NCBI GenBank assembly: GCA_009823505.1
Contig: VZQC01006699.1
Coordinates: 432,198 to 496,197 of the forward strand
Direction: 5' to 3'
Origin: Rhizomys pruinosus
Lineage: Eukaryota > Chordata > Mammalia > Rodentia > Spalacidae
DNA length: 64,000 nucleotides
In this document: piece after piece, positions 45,400 to 57,175 of the stretch
How the letters are laid out: the number at the start of each line of letters is the position of its first letter
Position numbering within the stretch: position 1 is the stretch's first letter
The notes under the pieces: generated by a model
Seen by the model: only the letters and a program-made list of their open reading frames with translations
Databases searched by the model: none
Told to the model about the DNA's origin: nothing
Position numbers and translations under genes: made by a program

Positions 45400-45780
45400 A
45401 TTCAAACCTACTCTGTGCTTTCCAGCCACACCTGGACACAGGCCAAGTCACTCTAATTTCCAATTGGGTTCAGCCAATGAGAGGCCCCTACTGAGGAGAG
45501 AGGGAAGGCAGCAGTCAGGAGAGACAAGTAGAGCTTGGTTTCTCTCCTTCAGCTGCAAAACATACTGAGACTACCGCAGGGCCAGTGTCCCCAGGCAAAT
45601 GAAGGCCCGGGGCTCCTCCTCTTACTGGGCTCTGCAATCCTTTCGTCCCTTTGGCAGAGGGGTGGCCTTCCTGCTTTCCGGTTTCTGGAGTTTCACCTGA
45701 TTCCCTGTCTCTGTCAGTTTCTTGCATGGTCTCCTCATTAAAGTGTCTTGAGGGATAGAATTCTGTTTCCTGTCAGAACC
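45400..45780 (+). repeat. Possible ancient mammalian LTR/MER-type repeat
   Basis: cagccaatgagaggcccct through cctcattaaagtgtcttgag and ctgtttcctgtcagaaccc follows the order of an old mammal-wide repeat that I recall only in part. Weak. Confidence 0.3.
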
Positions 45781-47437
45781 CATACAGCTAGGCATTTTAT
45801 GTGATAAAAAGAAGAAACAAAAAACCAACCCTAGTTTATTGCTTTCTTTTCCTATGAAACACTGCTCTGTAATGGTTACTCACTATTCCAACATAGAATG
45901 GGCAAATGATAGCACAGGTTTATCTTTTTCACTTTTGGTCTTAACAGGAAACAGAAGGCACTCTCAAACTGGAACAACCCATCAGGGCTTATTTATGAAG
46001 AGACTAATTACAAAGGAATGAGCTGAGAGTAGAGAAGCTTACAAGGAACTATGGTAACCCTAGGATGGCTGGGTACAGTGATGTCCCCCTGCTCAAAGGG
46101 AGGGGAGGAAGAACTCATGAATAGTCAGAGAGAAGGATCTTGGCTGTGAGTTTCACCTGAAAGATATAGCAGCCCAAAGTGACCTCTCAGAGGGAAGGAG
46201 CCAGGACAAACACTTTTTCCTTCCAATCCCGCAACCCCTCCAGGGCCCTCATTGGCTGTATCCAACTGATGGCCAGAGAGCAAGAGTGGAGGGGCCAAAG
46301 GTGAAGATCAACAGCCTCCCAGGGCAGAGGGCAGGTAGGAAAAATGGAGAGCAACTCCTATGGGGCAAGGGAAAATACACAGCACTCCTATAAAATCAGT
46401 CTCATTGTCATAGTTCTGTTTTAGAAAAGCAGACTACTTAGAGGTACAAGACCAGGAGGTATAGGAAAAGAAACTGGGGAAGCAGGTAGGACAGCAACAC
46501 GGAGTGAAGAGGTGATGTGTTACCACGCTGGCCACCACAGCCCGAAGAGCAGTCACTTGGCGGGAGATATGGGCTCAGATGTGAGATCTCAGAGCAGTGC
46601 ATGGGAGAATCCAAGAGGGGAATTTGGTTCCCTGTTATATCCCATTCCCTAGTAGTTAAGATTCTACCTGAGGGATTAGATTTCCCTGTACTTCTGGGTT
46701 ACAGCATCTAACCCCTTGGTGGTTGCTCGTGTAGGAAGCCAAACTGTCCCAGTGTGACAATCCCAGTTGGGAACAGAAGGATGAGTAAGTATGAGAGCCC
46801 AGGGTGGAGAGCACAGGTTCAGCCCTTCAGCTTAGGAACTTGGCACCTTTAGAAGCAAGGTGGGTAGGTGTATAGAGCTTGTATCCAATACACGTGCAAG
46901 TGGAGAACGCAGGAAGGGTGAGACCTCTTATGAGGTTTGTTACTCTGCACCCTACACTGCCCTCAAATCTTATCGACCCCAATACCCCCTTTCCATATAA
47001 TTTTAATCTCCTGGTACAAAGACAATCTTCTTAAATTCCTGTAGGATTGTTTTCCTGCACGTTGTGACCAACGTAGTCCATCTATATGTATTTGAGCTGT
47101 CTGCTTATGCTAGGAGTCTAGAAGTCACAAAGATTTTGGAGACTGTGTTTCTCATTAAATTCCGAGTCCAAACTATACCCAGTTCTTGAATCTGTGGACC
47201 TAGTTTTCACCTGCTCACCCGCGAGGCAGAGGCACAGCATTGGAAATGTATGGAAAACAAAACTAAAGCAACCAAACAAGCAACACATGGTCCAGCTAGC
47301 TCTCCTCGTCAGCCTCTGTCATCCCCCAGAGCTTGCTGCGCCATGCAGTGAGATGCACAGAGAAAGTGCCTCGTTTCCACTTGATGAAAGAAGTCCTAAC
47401 ACTGTCAGTTAGCAGTGTGCTGACTATTGATAAATTC

Positions 47438-47440
<3 letters not shown>
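45781..47440. other. Unique noncoding DNA
   Basis: No gene or repeat recognised. Purine-rich patches around 46080-46500. Confidence 0.45.

Positions 47441-47532
<92 letters not shown>
47441..47532. repeat. Long (CT)n microsatellite
   Basis: About 45 uninterrupted CT units. Open frames across it are low-complexity artefacts. Confidence 0.98.
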
Positions 47533-47536
<4 letters not shown>

Positions 47537-48023
47537 TATACACTCACAATCCTCCTGTTTCACCCTCCTGAATGCTGGGATTATAGGCATGAGCAATCAG
47601 GCTGGGTTCTCATATTTTGACAGAAAGTTTTTTTAAGCCATTGAGTTATCTATATATCCTCTTATCCCTACAAAATAGCACAGATAGTATTTAAATTTGA
47701 AAAATAGGCGAGTCCTCTAACTGATGCATTTTCTGCGTTGCTTAAGAGACTGTGTACACAAATGGAGTCCTGTTTATTATTGTCTTCTAACTCAAAGGAC
47801 AAAGAACCCCCAATGTAGTAAGAAAAGATGGTTTTCACAACAGTATTCTTTGTAATTTGTTTCTAAGATATTTTATGTTCTTCCTATTTTTCCTATTCTC
47901 AGTAGAAGCATACAGTTGGCACTTTAAAATCCCTCAATATGAAAAGGCATTGTTCTATATTTGAAAAAAATTCTGATCCAACTTTTTCTCTCATGTATTT
48001 CCAGCTTATATTGTGTTTATAAT

Positions 48024-48140
48024 GTTTTTTGTCTTTTTGGAATAGTCTCCCTAATAGACTAGACTGGCCTTGAACTCACAGAAATCCACCTGCCTATGCC
48101 TCCTGAGTCCTGGGATTAAAGATATTTGCCACCAGGCCCG
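48024..48140 (-). mobile_element. Degenerate B1 SINE
   Basis: Antisense B1 remnant: gtctttttggaatagtctcc, gaactcacagaaatccacct, tgggattaaagat. Confidence 0.82.
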
Positions 48141-48227
48141 GGGATGTTTATAAATTTATATACTTATAGAGTTCTAAATTTGTATAATTGTAACTTAAAT
48201 AGTAATTTCTCTGTATCAAATTATTTC

Positions 48228-48287
48228 TTTTTTTATTTGTTTATTTTTAAGGGATTCTACAATATAATGACACAGTTGTTAGCAGAT
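48228..48287 (-). mobile_element. 60-bp L1 3'-end insertion
   Basis: A T-rich tail then aagggattctacaatataat, the L1 3' terminus also seen at 36900 and (in reverse) 10940. TSD tcaaattatttc at 48216-48227 and 48288-48299. An extremely 5'-truncated L1. Confidence 0.8.
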
Positions 48288-48561
48288 TCAAATTATTTCA
48301 TATATTATTATGTAGGCCTGCTTCCCTTTTGAATGCTTTTAGCCTCAGTTTGTTTTAAATGAATATAACTTTCTGTTGTATTATTTTTATTGTATCTTTT
48401 TATTATATATTCAGTATGATTGTTTTGTTTTTTTTAGTAATTTGGGTGGTTTGTTTTGTTTTGTTTTGTACTGCAGGTGCTCCATGCAAAACAGGCACTC
48501 TGCTGCTGAGGGAATGCCGAGCCTGGTAGTTTCAAGAGTATCTTAAAAGTAGTATCATATG

Positions 48562-48718
48562 GCTGGGTGTCGTGGCACATGGCTTTAATCCCAGCACTCG
48601 GGAGGCAGAGGCAGGCAGATCTCTGTGAGTTCAAAGCCAGCCTGGTCTACATAGTGAGTTACAGGACAGCTGGGGCTACAGGGAGACCCTGTCTGAAAAA
48701 AGACCAAAAAAAAAAAAT
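48562..48718 (+). mobile_element. B1 SINE
   Basis: Sense B1 from ggctgggtgtcgtggcacat to an A-rich tail. Confidence 0.94.
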
Positions 48719-49164
48719 TAGCAGCATATGATTGGATTTAAAGTATAACCTTATGGTCTGTTTTACAGTGAATGAATTTAATCCATTAATTGGAATTAAA
48801 TATTTAGATTTCATCTGTGTCTGACTTTTTGATGCTTTCCTTTCCTTTTCTCTTTGTCAAACTTTCTGTTTAATGCCTTGTTTTTCTTGATCTTTAGATG
48901 TTAACATTTAAATATTGCCTGAAAATTTGTACGTTAATGTAATTTTGAACAAAAATGCCATAAGGCAATTGCCGTAAGGCAATTTTATGGTTTTTTGGGG
49001 GGGGGAGTTAAGGTATACAATCTTAAATATTTCAAATTCTCCATTTCTATCCTTACTCAGAACTTTTATATTTTCCCTGTTTGTTGTACTTACTTTATAA
49101 ATATAATTTATAAGTATGTAATGTTTCCTAAATCCTAGTCGTACTTAAAATTTTGCTGATTGGG

Positions 49165-50070
49165 TTGTCAGTACATTTCTGATGCCATCACAGAATACCT
49201 GAGGCTGGGTAATTTACAAAGAACAGAAATTTACTTCTCATAGTTCTAGAAGTAGAGCAGTCCAAGTTGAAAGCATTGGCATCTCTTGGTGTCTTCTACT
49301 GTGTGGTGGAAGGCAGAACGACTAGAGATAACGAACCCTCTCTCAGGCATTGTGTGAAGGTACCTGATCCCATTGAAGGAGGAACCCTCTTGGCCTGGTC
49401 ACTTCTTTTTTTTCATGTGTATGATCGTATTGCCTCTATGTAACTTACAATGCCCGAGGAGGACAGAAGAGGACATTGGATCCCCTTGAACTAGAGTGAT
49501 AGATGGAGTTGTTAGCTACCATGTGGGGGTTCTGGGATTCAAACCTGGGTCTTCTGCAGGAACAGATAGTGCTCTTAACCACTTTGCCATGTCTCCAGCC
49601 CCACGTCACTTCTTAAAGGCCCCATCTCTGAATGCCAGCACAATGACACCTGGCTCTTGGAAGTGACATTTTTAATCCATACCACTGTGTGGACTGAAGC
49701 ACAGGAAAATCCAGGTGTTAAAGTTCCCATCACGTCTTATGTGTTCTTCCAGAGCCAGCAGGTTTAATTGGTTCCTCCCTCTTCCAAACTTTTTGGAAGT
49801 TTTGTTTGTCACTTGTCTCACACTTTATTTTTTTCAAAAAGACATAATGCTTGCACATAATTCTTTGAGCATCCTAAACACAATTATATTCAGTCTTTAT
49901 CAGCTTCTTCTATGCATGTGTCTTTATCAGATTCTTCTATGCATGCATTCCAACAGGAGAAGATCAAGCCACCATCTCCTAAAATTTCCACTACCATCCA
50001 TTATATCACAGACAGGGAGCCAAACTTGTAACACATGGACCTTTGGGGAACATGCCAGATTCAACTACAA
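49165..50070 (-). mobile_element. MaLR/MST-like LTR fragments, antisense
   Basis: ctgaggctgggtaatttaca with acttctcatagttctagaag matches antisense MaLR LTRs, continuing after the B2 with ggccccatctctgaatgcc. A further piece is near 49980-50070 (ggacctttggggaacatgcc). Old and broken. Confidence 0.5.
49407..49602 (-). mobile_element. B2 SINE
   Basis: Antisense, older B2 inserted in the MaLR repeat. Flanking gtcacttctt repeat on both sides. Confidence 0.87.
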
Positions 50071-51274
50071 CACAAGGCCAACCCACTGCTTTCTGTTTCT
50101 GTTTGGTAATGAGACTACAGAAAATAACAGTGCATAGTTAGTGAACTCATGATATGTACTAAGTTTTATGCTGAGGATTTGAGCTGTTTACCTGGTTTTG
50201 AAGCTATTTCGCCTTTTAACTTTCTGTTTTATGAATCACCATCAAATGTTAGAGCAGCACAGATTCTTACTAAGCTCCAAATGTTCTTGTGAGATATAAC
50301 AACAGTAGAGTGTAAGTAGAAGCTTGGATTCTCTTAAGGAATAGAGCAAGTCAGGCTTTGATGGCTCAGTCTCGTCCAGCTCTAGCAGCCCCGGCTAAAA
50401 GTATCTCTTTCCCTTCTCCCATTCTCAGTTTCCACCTCTTAAAATAGAGTACCACAGCTGCATTCCAGATATTTAAAGCTTAACTCTTTTTCTTTTCCAG
50501 ACTAAAAAAACTAGTCTCATCACTGAGCAGACCTTCAACACAAAATGACACTTGATTTTTGTTTTATTTTGTAATTACACTCACATTTGAACAAAGTCAG
50601 GCAGATTCACAGGGGAATGCAGGTCACTTTCAGAACTGAAAGGCAGAAGATTAAATGGCATTTGAAATGCTGATATAACTCTAGTCTTTATTATTTCCAA
50701 AGAAATGTAGAGGTGGGGTGGATTAAAGATGGCCAAAGGTTCTTAGACTCCAACTCCAACTCTTTAGGAAAAAGTGCTCATCTGCCCTCCCCTCCAGAGC
50801 AGGCTCACCTGGTTCTCTGTGTTCTTGTTTTCTCCAAGCTCAACATCTACTTCAAAGCCCTGGAAAACTCAATGTGGCTTTAATTTCCTGTTGCTAAAAT
50901 GAGATATGGGGGGGGTTGTTTTTTCTTTTCTTTCTTCTTTTTTTTGAATGCAACCAAATTAAAAAAAATTTCCCAGCAAATTCCAAACAGCTCTTTTGGT
51001 GCTAAGGCCATACCAGCAACAGAATGAGGACAAAGTAAGGAAACCTTCAAAGACTATAGTTTCGGGGCCAAGACCAGATAATTAGGATTGTAGACTTTGA
51101 AAACTACCAAACGTAGACCAATAGGAGTTTTAGATCCACGTTTGCTACTTTCTAGTCTGGCTATTTTGGTCAGTTTGCTCAACCTAGTTTCCCCATCCAT
51201 AGAATGGGGACAAGTATAGTAGTACCTAGCCTGTAGCCTGTGTATGTGAGGATTGGTTTGGGTTATTATTATTA
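50071..51274. other. Unique noncoding DNA
   Basis: No recognised gene or repeat. Confidence 0.45.
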
Positions 51275-51480
51275 GAATTGTACCAATTTGTGGGGTACAG
51301 TGATCATTTGATACATATGTATGTAATGATTAGATCAGAGTAAACATTTTATTCAAGCATTTAAAATTTGTATTAAGTGTAATTATTTTACATGTTTATG
51401 AGGTATCATGTGATAATTCCTATCTACAATATAAGTTATATGTAGTTATTTTTGAAGAATAAATGAGATGAAGATGCAGA
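51275..51480 (-). mobile_element. Possible ancient L1 3' UTR
   Basis: gtggggtacagtgatcattt, then gatacatatgtatgtaatga with gattagatcagagtaa, resembles old mammalian L1 3'-region sequence. Weak. Confidence 0.4.
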
Positions 51481-51767
51481 GTTGTCAATAAGCCTGGTTC
51501 ATCTCCAGGGGTTTCTCAGGACAAAGATTTCCAGTGCTAAAACTGGGATATCCTTTGCAAATAAGGATGTCTGGTCAAATCCTCAGCATAAAACTTAGTA
51601 TATATTATGAGTTCATTAAGTATGCACTATTATTTTGTGTAGCTCAAATAGGCTTCATAAGTATTTAAGGACTAAAACATCACCTAAATTGAAAGTGATT
51701 TCTTAATAAATTAGTATATTTATAAAATTCTCTGGTTCTGTTTTTTGTTTTGTTCATTGATACATAG

Positions 51768-51984
51768 TTTTTTTTTTTACATTTTTATTTATTCTTGTAT
51801 GTGTATGAATGTACTGTCTGCATGTAGGTTTATGCACCCGTGTCGTGCAATGCCACGGAGGTCAGAAGAGGGCATCAGACTCCCCTGGAACTGGAGTTAA
51901 AGATGGTTTTCAGCTGCCATGTGGGTGCTGGGGATCGAACCCAGGTCCTCAGCGCTCTTAACCACTAGCCCATCTCTCCAGCCC
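51768..51984 (-). mobile_element. B2 SINE
   Basis: Antisense B2 with a short deletion beside the B box. Imperfect TSD gatacatagttt / gacacatagttt. Confidence 0.9.
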
Positions 51985-52015
51985 CGACACATAGTTTTCA
52001 GAAACTACATTTGCA

Positions 52016-52296
52016 GGGCTGGAGAGATGGCTCAGCAGTTAAGAGCACCAACTGCTCTTCCAGAGGACTTGGGTTTGATTCCCAGCACCCACATGGCAGC
52101 TAAGAACCTGTCTTGAAGTTGGGTGTGGTTTCACGCGCCTTTAATCCCAGCACTTGGGAGGCAGAGGCAAGCAGATCTCTGTGAGTTCAAGGCCAGTCTA
52201 GTCTTACAGAGTAAGTTCCAGGCCAGCCTGGTCTACAGAGTGAGTTCCAGGCCAGCTGGGGCTATAGGGAGACCCTGTCTCAAAAAAAAAAAGAAA
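52016..52296 (+). mobile_element. Composite B2-B1 SINE (copy 2)
   Basis: B2 head of about 100 bp joined at 52112-52121 to the start of a complete B1, the same junction as copy 1 (..aagttggg.gtggt). TSD agaaactacatt at 52000-52011 and 52297-52308 flanks the whole unit. The B box is intact here. A roughly 30-bp stretch of the B1 body is duplicated. Confidence 0.86.
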
Positions 52297-52727
52297 AGAA
52301 ACTACATTCATATTGATTGCCCTATGAAATATCATGCAGTATGTATTTCTTCAAAACTGGCAACTTTGGGAAGATAAAAAGCTTTCTTATAACAGGAAAT
52401 AAATTGTAGATTATTCTTTTTGGTACAAAACTAATCATTTAAGACTTCTTTACTTTTTAGAAATCACATTTTCCTACAAACACTTCTAATTACTATCAAA
52501 ACTGAGCAAACCTGTGTCTCCTACCTGTCAGTCTCATTTCCTGACATAAATTTTTGTTCTGCTTTTCTTGCCTAGCACTGCGGAGATTGGGTAGGGGGCG
52601 GGGATTATAAGGTGACCTCAGACATTGCCCAGTAATAAGCAGTTGATAAATCAGGGAAGAGGTATATAATTCTTGTTTTCTAAATTTTTTCTCCTGAAAT
52701 GAATCTCCTGGGGTTCATGTCAAATTC

Positions 52728-52965
52728 AGGTTGAACGTTCCTAATCCAAAATGCTCTAAAATCTGAAATTATTTGAGTACTGACATCATCCTATAAGTGG
52801 AAAATTCAACAACTATTCTAATATGACAAAATTCAGGCACATGCATAGAATTACCTCTAGGCTATGTGTAAAGGTATATGTGAAATGTACATTTGTTCAT
52901 GGAGGCTTAGCTCTTACTCCCAGGAATCTTATTATACATATGCAGGCATTTCAGATAAGGCATCT
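52728..52965 (+). mobile_element. Ancient DNA transposon remnant (copy 2)
   Basis: gttgaacgttcctaatccaa, tgctctaaaatctgaaatta, then gtggaaaattcaacaac and aggctatgtgtaaagg. Same element as 16862-17172 in the other orientation. Confidence 0.65.
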
Positions 52966-53182
52966 TCCATGTACAGAGAGTTTCAGGTCCCTTCAGTAGC
53001 TTCTGGTTCCATTAGGGCTGGGAGGCCCTTGAGCCCATATTTGGTTGATGGCCTATGATATTAACAATAGGGCAAGTTTGGGAATAGTTCTCTAACATGG
53101 ATTGTCACAATGGCTAGAGCCTCCAAGCCTTTAACACCTGGGCACCAGGATTATTAAACATTCCACAATACTTAGCCAAGAA

Positions 53183-53385
53183 TAAATGGTGGTGCTGGAG
53201 AATGGCTCAGCAGTTATAGCACTGGCTGCTCTGTCAGAGGACCAGGATTCAGTTCTCATCAGTCACATGTCAGCTAATAACTGTCCTTAACTCCCATTCC
53301 AGGGGATCTGACACCCTCTTCTGGCCTTTTCAGGCACTGGTGTGCAGACACACAGGCAAAACAGTCATACACATAAACTTAAAAA
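53183..53385 (+). mobile_element. B2 SINE (SINE pile, element 1)
   Basis: Sense, diverged B2 ending in an A run that leads straight into a B1. Confidence 0.87.
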
Positions 53386-53397
53386 AAAAAAAAAAAG

Positions 53398-53540
53398 GGA
53401 ACCAGGCCTTGTGGTGCACACCTTTAATCCCAGCACTTGGGAGGCAGAGGCAGGTAGATCTCTGTGAGTTCAAGGCCACTCTGGTCTACATAGTGAGCTC
53501 CAGGTCAGCTGGAGCTACAGAGAGACCCCCAAATAAAGGA
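53398..53540 (+). mobile_element. B1 SINE (element 2)
   Basis: Sense B1 beginning accaggccttgtggtgcaca, ending in an A-rich tail. Confidence 0.9.
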
Positions 53541-53545
53541 AAAAA

Positions 53546-53770
53546 GGGGGCTGGAGAGATGGCCTAGCAGTTAAGAGCACCAACTGCTCTTGCAGAGGAC
53601 CTGGGTTCAATCCCCAGCACCCACATGGCGACTGAGAACCGTCTTTAACTCCAGTTCCAGGGGAATCCAACACTCTCTTCTGACCTCCGTGGCATTGCGT
53701 GACATGGGTGCACAAACCTACATGCAGACAGTACATTCATACACATAAAAAGAAAAGAAAAGAAAAAAAA
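53546..53770 (+). mobile_element. Young B2 SINE (element 3)
   Basis: Sense B2, near-consensus, with an AAAAG-rich tail. Confidence 0.94.
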
Positions 53771-53771
53771 A

Positions 53772-53915
53772 GTCTGGGCATTGTGGCACACACCTTTAAT
53801 CCCAGTACTCAGGAGTACTGTGAGTTCAAGGCCAGCCTGGTCTACAGAGTGAGTTCCAAGCCAGCTGGGGCTACAGGGAGACCCTGTCTCAAAACTACAA
53901 AAAAAAAAAAAAAAA
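53772..53915 (+). mobile_element. B1 SINE (element 4)
   Basis: Sense B1 lacking about 20 bp of its middle, with an A tail. Confidence 0.9.
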
Positions 53916-53920
53916 TGCAG

Positions 53921-54167
53921 GGGCTGGAGAGATGGCCTAGCGGTTAAGAGTGCCGACCGCTCTTGCAGAGGACCCGGGTTCGATCCCCAGCACCCACATG
54001 GCGGCTGAAAACCATCTTTGACTCCAGTTCCAGAACTCCAGTTCCAGGGGAATCCGACACCCTCTTCTGACCTCCGCGGCATTGCACGACACGGGTGCAC
54101 AAACTCGAATGCAGACAGTACATTCATACACATACAGAAATAAATAAAATTAATTAAAAAAATTTTT
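53921..54167 (+). mobile_element. Young B2 SINE (element 5)
   Basis: Sense B2 with intact A and B boxes (tagcggttaag, gggttcgatcccc). TSD aaaaatgca at 53911-53919 and 54168-54176. A short internal duplication of actccagttcca is present. Confidence 0.95.
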
Positions 54168-54176
54168 AAAAATGCA

Positions 54177-54705
54177 AATGCTCATGTCCCATTGAGAAAG
54201 GGGCTCTGATGAGCAGAAAGCTTCAGTGGGGTGGCTCCTCCCAGCAGGAGAGGAGAGCAGTAGTGGTGAGTGGGTCAGCACAGGAGCAGCCTCAAGTGGA
54301 GGGAATACCGGGGTCAGGCCTCTGGTGAGCTCACTGCTCATCCCCAGCAGAGCGACACATCTCCTGCTGAGGGTTTGGGGATCTCAGAATACAGGTCTCT
54401 TCCGGCTGCTGTTTGAATGTGGCTCTAGACTTGACCCCTGAAGCAATGGTTCTCTTTGACACAACTCACCTGCAGTCACTGTATGCTAGGGAAAGGCCCC
54501 TGGGAATGGAGGAACAGAAGTGGAAACTGAAAATGTTATAATCAAGGAGCAGAAACTACACAGAAGAGGACCAGGAAGAGCCAATGAAATACAGGATTTA
54601 AGCAACCCTAAAGTTAATTCAGAGAAGAGAAGAATTTTTTAAAAGTCCACCTCACCTGCTCAGAGAGAATCAAGAACATGTTTATAAAATAAAAATAGTT
54701 AATTT
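54177..54705. other. Unique noncoding DNA
   Basis: No recognised repeat or gene. Confidence 0.45.
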
Positions 54706-54711
54706 AAAAAA

Positions 54712-54928
54712 TATTTATTTTTATTTTATGTGTATGAGTGTTATGCCTGTAGGTGTATAAATGCACCCATGTCATGCAGTGCCCTTGGAAGACAGAAGAA
54801 GGCATCAGATCCCCTGCAACTGGAGTTATGGACGGTTGTTAGCTGCTATGTGGGTGCTGGGATTCAAACCTGGGTCATCTGCAAGAACAGCCACTGCTTG
54901 TAACCACTGAGTCATCTCTCCAGCCCCC
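54712..54928 (-). mobile_element. Older B2 SINE
   Basis: Antisense B2 ending tcatctctccagccccc. Confidence 0.88.
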
Positions 54929-55272
54929 ACAAAAAAGAACAGTTCATTTTTAAAGGGAGCAACACAGAAACATAAGAGTTGCTAGAAATTAAATAGTTGC
55001 TCAAATATAATTTTTTTATTGTTTTGAAACCATGTTGCAAAGATAGATAACATATCTCCTAGCCTGATTCTCTTTGCCTCTTAGCTTCTTACTCATAGTT
55101 TCTATTATATATGAATTCCAGAATCAGAGGATATAGAGGATGTTAGCAGTGGTGATTCAAGTTGGCTAGAATTTTCCTGGGGATCCAGGTGACACATCCC
55201 AGTGCATTATTTTAGACAGCAAAAATAAACAATCCCAGACATTGGCTAGAGCAAGTCAGTAGACAGCAACAG

Positions 55273-55482
55273 GGGCTGGAGATGTAGCTCAGTTGGTAAG
55301 AGTACTTACAAGTAGCAAGCCCTGAGTTCAATCTCCAGTGCACCAAACTGGGTATGGTGGTGCAGGTCTATAATCCCACCATTTGGGAAGTGAATACCAG
55401 AAAATCAGGAGTTCAAAGTCATCTTCAGCTCACAGGGAGTTTGGGCCAGCCTGAGCTACAATAAATCCTGTCTCAAAAAACA
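55273..55482 (+). mobile_element. B4-type SINE (ID head + B1)
   Basis: An ID-like head (ggggctggagatgtagctca) is followed by B1-derived sequence and an A tail, the known B4 layout. Confidence 0.75.
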
Positions 55483-55625
55483 AAGCCTTATTAGTTCAAA
55501 TTAGAACAAGAAGATAAAGAACCTTGAGAAGAATTCACATTTTACCATAAAATCATATAAGGAAGCTGCACAAAATTTTACAAACAGAGGAGATAAACAT
55601 AAATTTTAGACTATATATATGCATG

Positions 55626-55962
55626 CTTTGAATGTGAAATATTCCCCATGTGGAAATACAAGGCTCATATATTTGAATGCATGGTTCCTGGGTGGTGGTG
55701 CTGTTTTGGAAGGCTATGAAACCTGTAATTAAGACTGGAGCCTTGCTGGAGACAGTGGGTCACTGGGGTTTGATACCCCAGACCTACTTCCTGTCTACTG
55801 TTTCCTGTGACCATCGTGACCAGCCACCTCACAGTCCTGCCATGTTCCCCCCACCATGATGGACTCTGTCTTTTCTTAAACTGTAAGCCTTTCTCCCTTA
55901 AGTTGCTGTTTGTCAGATATTTGAGTTGACTGACAACAATGTGAAAGGTAACTAAAGCCTAG
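55626..55962 (+). mobile_element. MaLR-type LTR
   Basis: tgctttgaatgtgaaatatt, ggtggtggtgctgttttgga, ccaccatgatggactctgtc, then gtaactaaagcc. Typical rodent MaLR order. Confidence 0.7.
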
Positions 55963-56071
55963 AACAAATATAAAGTTAAATATGGGGCAATTCAGAATAG
56001 CTAAAGGAATTTAAGACTTTATTTGATCTTACTGCAATGATCATTGTTCTTCAAAAGAAAGGTCCAGTTAG

Positions 56072-56262
56072 AAGTTGGGTGATGGTTCAGTGGATAAAGT
56101 GCTTGCTATGCAGCCCAAGGACTGAGTTCTATCTTTGGGACCTACATTATGAAAGGGGAGAACTGACTCCCCCATGTCGTCCTCTGACTTCTACATATAC
56201 TGTGGCGTGTGCATCACATACACACAAATATAAGCATAATAAAAAAATTTTTTAACAGAGAA
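56072..56262 (+). mobile_element. B3-type SINE
   Basis: A diverged tRNA-like head (gatggttcagtggataaag), then a B2/B3 body and an ataataaaaaaatttttt tail. Confidence 0.7.
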
Positions 56263-56424
56263 ATTGCTTCCTTGGTGGTTCTGAAGACACTGAAGGTGCA
56301 ACATTGAAGATTTAGCAGCACAGGCTACCTCTCTTCCTAACTCAGGTAATGGACAGAAATTCTTGGTATTCTTTGGCTCCTGTGTCTTTTGCCTATGTGT
56401 TTTTGTTTTTTCTCTCTCTCCTCT

Positions 56425-56660
56425 CTCTCTGAGATAGTGTTTATGATAGCCCAGGGTGGTCTCAATTTTTCTGTGTGTTGATGTTGACCCTGAACTTCTC
56501 TGATTATCCTGCTTCTACCTCCAAAGTTCTGGGATTACAGATGTACACCACCATGCCGGTTTATGAGATGCTGGGGAGGGGGAGTGTATGTGGGTCAAAC
56601 TCAGGGCCTTGTTGCATGCTAGGCAAACACTCTATCAACTGAGTTACATCCTCAGCTCTT
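56425..56660 (-). mobile_element. B4-type SINE, antisense
   Basis: A B1-like half (gattacagatgtacaccacc) is followed by an antisense ID-like head (caactgagttacatcctcag). Confidence 0.7.
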
Positions 56661-57002
56661 CTTAAAGGTCTACTGAATTAGAGGCTACACTAATTGAACA
56701 TAAATCTCATCTCCAAAGACTCTTTCCAGATAAGATCACATTCAAAGGTACTGGGTAGAACCTCCAGTATCTCTTTATAGGGGACACAACTCAGCCCATG
56801 GTGAATGGCAGTTTGGTTTTGTACTAATAAAGGACTTGGGTTAGAATCCTTTACTTCTCGGGTCCTTTCTCCTCAAGCCCGAACACCTCCAGTAGTCTGA
56901 TCTTATGCTTACACATCTCAGGAGATTTCCTCCCAGGCAGCACTACATTCAGGAAGGACAGAAAAACAAGGACCTTTGAGTCAGGTTCTCCTTTATTTTT
57001 TT

Positions 57003-57175
57003 TTCAATAATAGCTTTATTGAGATATGATTCACATACTATAATTCACTAAATGATGTGAGATTTTTTTCGTGTTAAGTATAGAATTATGCAATTTCATA
57101 ATAATAATTTTAGGAGACCTTTGTCACCTCAAAAAGAAACCCCATGCCCATGAGCCCCCACTCTTGAAATTCTCT
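57003..57175 (-). mobile_element. Ancient mammalian L1 3' UTR
   Basis: agctttattgagatatgatt and aaaaagaaaccccatgccca match antisense L1M-type 3' sequence by recall. Confidence 0.6.

Noticed and set aside
49715..50137. Plus-strand open frame of 140 codons
   Set aside because: Overlaps antisense MaLR fragments, has no domain, and starts without promoter or good context.
53921..53995. tRNA-like structures at SINE heads
   Set aside because: A and B boxes belong to B2 SINEs derived from tRNA; no mature tRNA fold or acceptor end was seen.
53645..54133. Minus-strand open frame of 162 codons
   Set aside because: Made of antisense B2-B1-B2 SINE sequence; similar frames appear over every young B2.
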